A stretch of 64,000 nt of DNA from Rhizobium oryzihabitans (GTDB lineage: Bacteria; Pseudomonadota; Alphaproteobacteria; Rhizobiales; Rhizobiaceae), in NCBI RefSeq assembly GCF_010669145.1, contig NZ_CP048635.1:1620501-1684500 (forward strand), given 5' to 3'. Positions 58,763-64,000 of the stretch are shown in pieces. Position 1 is the stretch's first letter. Each line of letters begins with the position of its first letter. The notes below the pieces were generated by a model that had not been told where the DNA came from, made no database searches, and saw nothing but the letters and a program-made list of their open reading frames with translations. The position numbers were made by a program, and so were the translations under genes.

Positions 58763-59671
58763 CTATTTCCCCGCATGCCGCCACAGGAGGCCGACGATGC
58801 GGCTTTCCGTGCCGGCGGATTCGGAGAAGACTTCGTTTGCCAGCTGAAGACCTTCGGTGCGCAGCGCCTGCTGCCTCTGGATGATCGCATCGAGAAGCAG
58901 GGCGAGCCTTTCGCCATTGCCGAAACGTTCCGGCTCCCGATCGGCGACGGCTGCAAGGACGGAGAGATCATGTTCATGGCCGAGTATGTCGACCAGCCTT
59001 TTGGTATCGGCCCTTTTTGCGCGCATGGCGGAGGGCCAGATGCGGCGCAGCAGGCCGAGATGCATCCAGTAGGCCTGCCCGGCCTTGCGCAATTCATGGA
59101 AATGCTCGACGTCGGCATGGTCGTGACAGTCGGCAAGCGCCTGGCGCGCCCGTTTTCTCTGCTTTGACCAGCTGGTTCTCACCAGCCGCGTGGTGTCTTT
59201 CACCTCGTCCGTTAGCGACAGCGCCTTCAGCCTCTCGCGTCCCGCCTCGCATCCGGCGATGGCCGCCGAAATGGCGTCGTCGAGGCCTGCCTCATGTTCG
59301 ATGGCGTGATCGCGGCGCTTGCGCAGCATCGCCGCGATGGAACGCAGCGCCTTGCCCTGCGCATCGGAGAGCGCGAAAGGTTCGAGATAATCCGCCGTCT
59401 CCACCAGTGCCGTCGCATCGCGCGCAAAGGCGAGCGAGCGGGCGATGTCGCGGAAACGGGCGTTTTCCTCACGGCTGAAATCGGGCGCACCCCTGGCAAC
59501 GAGGCGGTAGAGCGCGCGCAGCCGCTTGAACCGCTTGCGAGCATCATGCACCGCTTCGTGCGGGCCGGACGGCCGGTCACGAAGGATGGTTATCGCATCG
59601 TCGATCAGTTCCAGCCCGGCACGACGGATTTCGTCGTCAAAGGGCTTTTTAGGGTCAATTCTGAAAGGCAT
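58763..59671 (-). CDS. CHAD domain protein
   Basis: 302-aa all-helical protein whose conserved histidines and basic residues bind polyphosphate in this family. Key pieces are HEAVHDARKRFKRLRALYRL near the start and VEHFHELRKAGQAYWMHLGL in the middle, with Arg/Lys-rich helices throughout. ATG 59671 is chosen because GGAG precedes it; it lies within the last codons of the CYTH gene, giving a 17-bp overlap and coupling. CYTH and CHAD are often fused; here they are separate coupled genes. Confidence 0.88.
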   Translation of the reverse strand: MPFRIDPKKPFDDEIRRAGLELIDDAITILRDRPSGPHEAVHDARKRFKRLRALYRLVARGAPDFSREENARFRDIARSLAFARDATALVETADYLEPFALSDAQGKALRSIAAMLRKRRDHAIEHEAGLDDAISAAIAGCEAGRERLKALSLTDEVKDTTRLVRTSWSKQRKRARQALADCHDHADVEHFHELRKAGQAYWMHLGLLRRIWPSAMRAKRADTKRLVDILGHEHDLSVLAAVADREPERFGNGERLALLLDAIIQRQQALRTEGLQLANEVFSESAGTESRIVGLLWRHAGK

Positions 59672-60143
59672 CCGACAATTCTCCATGCGGATTGTCCATG
59701 GCCAGCGACTGGTTGGAAAAGCGGCGGTCGCCAGTCACTTCCCTGCCAAGCCAGGAGGGCAGATCCGGATCGGCATTCTCGTCGTCCATCTCCACCTCTG
59801 CCACCACCAGTCCTTGATATCGGCCTTCGAAAACATCGATTTCCCAGGTGAAGCCGCCGTGATCGACGGTGTGGCGCGTCTTTTCGATCACCACCCCCGG
59901 TGCGCTCGCCATCATCTCTTCCGCGTCTTTGAGGGGAATGGCATATTCATATTCGTCGCGGACAAGCGCGCTTGCGCCGATCTTGATCGTCAGTGTCGCG
60001 TCACGTCCGTTGACGATCCTGACCCTGACGGAACGATTTTCCAGCGAGGCGACATATGCCTGCCGAAAAGCCATGCTATGCGTCACCTCATTGCGCCATT
60101 CACCGCCTGCAACAAGAAACTTCCGTTCAATTTCCTTGGCCAT
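59655..60143 (-). CDS. CYTH-domain triphosphatase
   Basis: 162-aa beta-tunnel phosphohydrolase. The signature ExExK is MAKEIERKFLV at the N-terminus. Basic and acidic tunnel residues follow in VRVRIVNGRDATLTIK, EYEYAIPLKDAEEMM and WEIDVFEGRYQGLVVAEVEM. Family members cleave inorganic triphosphate or thiamine triphosphate. It is coupled to the CHAD gene, suggesting a joint role with polyphosphate. Confidence 0.9.
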   Translation of the reverse strand: MAKEIERKFLVAGGEWRNEVTHSMAFRQAYVASLENRSVRVRIVNGRDATLTIKIGASALVRDEYEYAIPLKDAEEMMASAPGVVIEKTRHTVDHGGFTWEIDVFEGRYQGLVVAEVEMDDENADPDLPSWLGREVTGDRRFSNQSLAMDNPHGELSDAFQN

Positions 60144-60315
60144 GCTGTCTCCGCAAACTGGTGCGCCAGATTATCGCAAGATGAGGTCGCGAAGAAGCGA
60201 ATTGATTGAAGTATCTAGATAAAAAATGGCCCCGTCATGCCTCGACATCAAAGCCGGGGCAGGCTAATCGGTAAACGGGATTTCAATCGTTTCAATCGCG
60301 CAAGGGAGGCTCATC

Positions 60316-60954
60316 TTGGCCCAGGACTCCGAAAAACTGCTCTCCATCCTCAAACTCCAGCCGGTCGTTCCGGTGCTGATCGTGGATGATGCCGCTTCCG
60401 CCGTGCCGCTCGCGCGCGCCCTCGTCGCAGGCGGCCTGAAGGCAATCGAGATTACCATGCGCACGCCCGCCGCACTCGACGCCATCCGCGCGGTCGCAGC
60501 GGAAGTGGAAGGCGCCAATGTCGGCGCCGGCACCATCCTCAATGCGAAGGATTTCGAAGCGGCAGCGGAAGCGGGTTCCACCTTCATCGTCAGCCCCGGC
60601 ATCAACAAAAGCGTGCTCGAGGCCGCGCGCGGCTCCAAGGTGCCTCTGCTTCCAGGCGCCGCCACCGCAAGCGAGGTCATGGCGCTGCGCGACGAGGGCT
60701 ACAAGGTGCTGAAGTTCTTCCCCGCCGAACAGGCCGGTGGCGCGCCTTATCTCAAGGCACTGTCCTCGCCGCTCGCCGGCACGGTGTTCTGCCCGACCGG
60801 CAGCGTCTCGCTCAAGAACGCCAATGATTATCTGTCCCTGCCGAACGTGGTGTGCGTTGGCGGTTCCTGGGTTGCCCCGCGTGAACTGGTGGCGACCGGC
60901 GACTGGGCTGGTATTACCAAGCTTGCCGCCGAAGCCGCAGCCCTGCGCGGCTGA
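60316..60954 (+). CDS. eda: KDPG aldolase (2-keto-3-deoxy-6-phosphogluconate / 4-hydroxy-2-oxoglutarate aldolase)
   Basis: 212-aa Entner-Doudoroff enzyme giving pyruvate and glyceraldehyde-3-phosphate. Glu45 and Arg49 are in AIEITMRTPAA and the Schiff-base Lys133 in VLKFFPAEQAG, the same numbering as E. coli Eda. It begins with TTG at 60316, supported by GGGAGG seven bases upstream; the weak start codon may limit expression. FCPTGSVSLKNANDYL binds the phosphate. Confidence 0.94.
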   Translation: MAQDSEKLLSILKLQPVVPVLIVDDAASAVPLARALVAGGLKAIEITMRTPAALDAIRAVAAEVEGANVGAGTILNAKDFEAAAEAGSTFIVSPGINKSVLEAARGSKVPLLPGAATASEVMALRDEGYKVLKFFPAEQAGGAPYLKALSSPLAGTVFCPTGSVSLKNANDYLSLPNVVCVGGSWVAPRELVATGDWAGITKLAAEAAALRG

Positions 60955-60967
60955 TCTGCACGTCTTC

Positions 60968-60997
60968 AAACCCGTTCACGAAGGCGTGAGCGGGTTT
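60968..60997 (+). terminator. Hairpin after eda
   Basis: 13-bp stem AAACCCGTTCACG/CGTGAGCGGGTTT (one wobble) with loop AAGG, 13 bp after the eda stop. The T-run is limited to the end of the stem plus ATTT, so termination may be partial. Confidence 0.65.
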
Positions 60998-61062
60998 GAC
61001 ATTTGTATTCGCGCCACGACTTCCTATCTCCCCTGTAGATTTGACCCTTACAGGAGATTTTG

Positions 61063-61758
61063 ATGTTCGACGCCAAGAAGCTTCTTGAACAATTCCTCGG
61101 CTCACAGGTGCCGGGCCTTTCGGGAAGCGTCCGTGACAGAGCCGGGCAGGCCGCCGATATCGCCAAGAACAATCCCTTGAAGGCCGGTGCGCTCGCCGCC
61201 GCCATTCTGGGCACCAAGACCGGCCGCAAGCTTGCCGGCAATGTCGCCACCATCGGCGGCGTCGCGGCCATCGCCGGTCTCGGTTATCTCGCCTACAAGA
61301 ACTACAAATCCGGTGAGAAGCCGGAAGTCGCGCCGAAACCCGAGCCGGAGCTTCTGGCGCCGCCGGCCGATTCCGCCTTCCATCCGCAATCTCCCGCCCT
61401 TTCCAACGATTTTGCGCTGAAGCTCATTCAGGCGATGATTGCTGCGGCCAAGGCCGACGGTCATATTGACGAGAACGAGCGCGCCAACATCATGGAAAAG
61501 GTGCAGGTCTCCGGCCTCGACACGGAAGCGGAACGTTTCCTCGAAAAGGAACTGGCTGACCCGCTCGATATCGACGCGCTGGTGGCCGCTGCCCGCACCG
61601 AAGAGCAGAAGGTGGAAATCTACACCGCCTCGCGCCTTGCCATCGAGGCCGATACGCGGGCGGAACGCGGTTATCTCGACCTTCTTGCCGGACGGCTTGG
61701 GTTGCCGGATGCGCTGGTCGATCATATCGAGGCGACGGTGGTGGCTGCGAAGGTTTGA
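61063..61758 (+). CDS. DUF533 / YebE-like protein with TerB-like domain
   Basis: 231-aa protein of unknown function. N-terminal MFDAKKLLEQFLGSQ, then a hydrophobic segment (AGALAAAILGTKTGRKLAG; IGGVAAIAGLGYLAYKNYKS) and a Pro-rich linker. A C-terminal helical domain resembles TerB (LIQAMIAAAKADGHIDENER). AGGAG lies six bases before ATG 61063. YebE in E. coli is an envelope-stress gene; that role is not shown here. Confidence 0.85.
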   Translation: MFDAKKLLEQFLGSQVPGLSGSVRDRAGQAADIAKNNPLKAGALAAAILGTKTGRKLAGNVATIGGVAAIAGLGYLAYKNYKSGEKPEVAPKPEPELLAPPADSAFHPQSPALSNDFALKLIQAMIAAAKADGHIDENERANIMEKVQVSGLDTEAERFLEKELADPLDIDALVAAARTEEQKVEIYTASRLAIEADTRAERGYLDLLAGRLGLPDALVDHIEATVVAAKV

Positions 61759-61800
61759 GGTAGTGCTTTGGGCATGAGCATGAGGGTTTGAGCGTGTGGC

Positions 61801-61955
61801 TCACCCCCTCTGCCCTGCCGGGCATCTCCCCCTCAAGGGGGAGATTCACCCCGGACGATCTCTCGGCCATCTTCAACGTTGCGAGGGAGCGAGCGTTTCA
61901 TTCTGGCTGATCTCCCCCTTGAGGGGGAGATGCCCGGCAGGGCAGAGCGGGGTGA
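61801..61955. repeat. Palindromic mosaic element, second member of the xylB-xylA type
   Basis: Inverted ends TCACCCCCTCTGCCCTGCCG plus CTCCCCCTCAAGGGGGAG and the partner CTCCCCCTTGAGGGGGAG plus GCCCGGCAGGGCAGAG. Same organisation and length as 46212-46367. It fills most of the gap before the GNAT gene. Confidence 0.8.
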
Positions 61956-62071
61956 GCCGCACCCACCAAGGCATAACCCCAACTGCCGACGGCCACAGCA
62001 ATACACGCCACTTCCCGGTTGTCATCCCGCCCCGCTTGGCCTAATCCTTCTCCCAGACAATGGGGAAGAGA

Positions 62072-62764
62072 ATGCGCGATCTGAGTGATTTTAGGGGATG
62101 TCCGGCGCCGCAGCCGGTGACGCTGAAGGGCCTTTATGTAACGGCGGAGCCGTTTGATCGCGACAGGCATCTTGCGAGGCTCTGGGCGGCACTTGGCGGC
62201 GAGGGGACGAATACGCTCCTCAAATATTTCCCGCAAAGCGCCTTTCCCAATGCCGACGCTTTCGGCGACTGGTTGTTGAGCGCGAGTGAGAAGCTCAACT
62301 GGGTCACGCTGGTCTTCATTGAAAACGCCACCGGCGATATCGTCGGCATGGCGAGCTACATGCGGCCCGATCCCGCCAATGGCGTGGTCGAGGTGGGCTC
62401 AGTCGCCCATGGTGCGAAGATGAAGCGTTCACCGCTTTCCACCGAGGCCCATTACCTGATGGCGAAACATGTTTTCGAGGATCTGGGTTACCGTCGCTAC
62501 GAGTGGAAATGCCATAACGACAACGAACCCTCCAAGATCACGGCGAAACGGTATGGTTTCACCTTCGAGGGCGTTTTCCGCCAGCATATGATCTCGAAGG
62601 GTGCAAACCGCGATACGGCGTGGTTCTCGATGATCGACGGTGAATGGCCGCTGATCGGCAGGGCCTTTGAAATCTGGCTTTCGCCCGAAAATTTCTCCGC
62701 TGACGGCACGCAGAAGCGCAAGCTTGAGGATATTCGTGCGGAGCTTGCCAATGCCAGCGCCTGA
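62072..62764 (+). CDS. GNAT-family N-acetyltransferase (RimJ/RimL-like)
   Basis: 230-aa acetyltransferase. The substrate/acetyl-CoA core is LVFIENATGDIVGMASYMRP, VGSVAHGAKMKRSPLSTEA and YEWKCHNDNEPSKITAKRYG; the last block is typical of the Acetyltransf_3 group. GGGGAAGAG precedes ATG 62072. It overlaps the following small membrane protein gene by 14 bp. The substrate is unknown. Confidence 0.87.
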   Translation: MRDLSDFRGCPAPQPVTLKGLYVTAEPFDRDRHLARLWAALGGEGTNTLLKYFPQSAFPNADAFGDWLLSASEKLNWVTLVFIENATGDIVGMASYMRPDPANGVVEVGSVAHGAKMKRSPLSTEAHYLMAKHVFEDLGYRRYEWKCHNDNEPSKITAKRYGFTFEGVFRQHMISKGANRDTAWFSMIDGEWPLIGRAFEIWLSPENFSADGTQKRKLEDIRAELANASA

Positions 62765-62981
62765 CAAGCCCACGCCGCAGAAAAAGGACGGGTCCCCGGC
62801 CGTTGCAGCTGTCCTCATTATCATCGGCTTCGGGCTGGTGTTTTACGTCATGCCGAAAATCATGCTGTGGCTGGGAAATTACTCGCCCTGGCTTGCGGCC
62901 GCCTTCGGCACGGTGGCGGTGCTGTGTTTCTTCCTGCTGTTCTGGCTGCGCGCCCGTTATCAGCGCCGTCGTGACGGCTAG
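62751..62981 (+). CDS. Small two-helix membrane protein
   Basis: 76 aa. A polar start (MPAPDKPTPQKKDGSPA) is followed by helices AVLIIIGFGLVFYVMPKIML and AAAFGTVAVLCFFLLFWLRA and a basic tail. GGAG lies seven bases before ATG 62751, inside the GNAT gene, so it is probably translated by coupling. I recognise no family. Confidence 0.7.
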   Translation: MPAPDKPTPQKKDGSPAVAAVLIIIGFGLVFYVMPKIMLWLGNYSPWLAAAFGTVAVLCFFLLFWLRARYQRRRDG

Positions 62982-63011
62982 GGCAGGCTGCGCAGTTTTA
63001 CTGGAAATGCC

Positions 63012-64000
63012 CTAGAGCTGAAGCGACGCGCCGAGCAGCATCAGGCCCATCAGCAACACGAACAGCGCACCGGCGATCTCGATCGCGTGGCTGATGCCCG
63101 CCGCCTTGCGGCTTCCGGGGCCGGCGAAGCGCACGGCAAGACCCTTGGCCGATACGGCCATGATGGCAAGCAGCGACACGGTGATGGCGGTGCCGAGCGA
63201 CATGGCGAGAACTGAGAGCACGCCGCCGAGATAGAGCCCGTTCAGGAGCGCAAAGCTCATGACGATGATGGCGCCCGAGCAGGGTCTGAGGCCCACCGCG
63301 ATAATGGCCGACCATGCTTCGTGCAGGCTGAAGTTCTTGCCCTTCAGAAGCATGGGATCGGGCGCGTGGGATTTGCCGCAGGCCGTGCAGAGATCACCGG
63401 TGCCGTTGTGGTCGTGGTCGGAAAAAACCGGCTTGCCCTGAAACCTTAGACCTGTACCCATGCCGGTGGTCTTGGCTGCCGCCGCTTGCCCTGCCGCTGC
63501 GAAAATCGCGACCGGTTCGCGCCTGATGCGGAGTGACCAGAGTTTGCGTACCAGCAGCCAGGCGCCGAACAGGGCCACCATGGCAAAACTGGCGATCTCC
63601 ATGGCCTGCGTGGCCTTCGTCATGGTGATGGAAGTACCGCGCAGCACCAGCCAGGCAGCGCCGACGAGGCCGATGGCCACCGCGCCCTGAAGGAGTGCGG
63701 AAACGAAGGAAATGAGAATGCCGCGTTTCAGCTGCGTTTCATTGGCGATCATGTAGGAGGAGATGACCGCCTTGCCATGGCCGGGGCCGGCAGCGTGGAA
63801 AACACCATAGGCAAAGGAAAGGCCGATCAGCGAGCCAAGCGCCCAGCCATCCTCGCGCATGGCTTTCAACGCACCGGTCAGCGCCCGGTAAAACATCTGC
63901 TGGTGCACATTGATCCACTGCATCAGCGGCGCAAAGGGGCCGCCGACGGAGAAGGACGGTTCGGCCGAACCGATGCCGAGCGGTGACTGGGCGTGGGCGG
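63012..64000 (-). CDS. NicO-family nickel/cobalt transporter (5' end outside window)
   Basis: The reverse-strand frame stays open to the window edge, so the N-terminus is missing. The visible upstream part reads like the end of a signal peptide and mature start (AHAQSPLGIGSAEPSFSVGG). The NicO family core is YGVFHAAGPGHGKAVISSYM, with metal-binding HAAGPGHGK, and AVGLRPCSGAIIVMSFALLN near the C-terminus. A His/Cys-rich cytoplasmic loop FSDHDHNGTGDLCTACGKSH may bind metal. RcnA-like exporters of Ni/Co share this build. Confidence 0.9.
   Translation of the reverse strand, partial: AHAQSPLGIGSAEPSFSVGGPFAPLMQWINVHQQMFYRALTGALKAMREDGWALGSLIGLSFAYGVFHAAGPGHGKAVISSYMIANETQLKRGILISFVSALLQGAVAIGLVGAAWLVLRGTSITMTKATQAMEIASFAMVALFGAWLLVRKLWSLRIRREPVAIFAAAGQAAAAKTTGMGTGLRFQGKPVFSDHDHNGTGDLCTACGKSHAPDPMLLKGKNFSLHEAWSAIIAVGLRPCSGAIIVMSFALLNGLYLGGVLSVLAMSLGTAITVSLLAIMAVSAKGLAVRFAGPGSRKAAGISHAIEIAGALFVLLMGLMLLGASLQL

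Overview
The window reads as chromosome of a Rhizobiaceae bacterium, most likely an Agrobacterium or close Rhizobium relative. This rests on gene content and order (smoEFGK-smoS-mtlK polyol cluster, Mur-type sitABCD, lacI-xylB-xylA, SorC/EryD-like regulators, many high-affinity ABC systems), high GC, and several rhizobial-type palindromic intergenic repeats. No rRNA, tRNA, CRISPR array, prophage or conjugation gene is visible. About 50 protein genes are supported.

Layout. 1-6.2 kb: peptide ABC uptake (partial permease, binding protein, fused ATPase) with an M20 amidohydrolase. 6.5-16.7 kb: a polyol operon: SorC regulator, sorbitol/mannitol ABC transporter smoEFGK, SDR sorbitol dehydrogenase, mannitol dehydrogenase, HAD phosphatase and FGGY pentulose kinase. 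16.7-19.9 kb: RpiR regulator, CysZ/EI24 membrane protein, endonuclease III, DUF2244 protein. 19.9-23.4 kb: two identical IS110-family elements flanking an Ada-like O6-methylguanine methyltransferase. 23.4-27.6 kb: broken SorC regulator, transaldolase, IclR regulator and an SDR oxidoreductase. 27.6-32.6 kb: DUF1328 protein, sitABCD Mn/Fe uptake, an unknown Ala-rich protein. 32.8-39.5 kb: lysS, gltX, SLC13/RCK transporter, GIY-YIG protein, TerC. 39.6-43.3 kb: TetR-emrA-emrB efflux. 43.6-49.8 kb: xylose regulator, xylulokinase, xylose isomerase, GH1 beta-glucosidase. 49.9-51.0 kb: third IS110 copy. 51.3-57.4 kb: nitroreductase, metNIQ, CHASE4-GGDEF-EAL protein. 57.5-64 kb: TrhO, CHAD and CYTH proteins, KDPG aldolase, DUF533, GNAT, small membrane protein, NicO-type Ni/Co exporter.

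Most notable result. The three identical 1,107-bp IS110 elements all sit in the same orientation at the same position of one palindromic repeat family. Their left non-coding end can be folded by eye into two internal-loop hairpins of the kind described for IS110 bridge RNAs. In the first loop one strand reads GGGATCC, like the left target half, and the other reads GCTGGCT, complementary to the right half AGCCAGC. In the second loop ACAGTTG equals the element's right end and GCACAGG is complementary to CC plus its left end. The only differences among the three occupied sites are ones that G-U/G-T wobble would tolerate. Joining right end, CC and left end would create a TTGCCT-17-TAGAAT promoter for this RNA. 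Perfect or wobble-tolerated empty sites remain in the smoF-smoG gap and next to lysS.

Caution on sequence quality. Four genes (lysS, SLC13 transporter, SorC regulator, DUF2244) each break by one missing base in a G/C run. This points to homopolymer errors in the assembly rather than four real pseudogenes.
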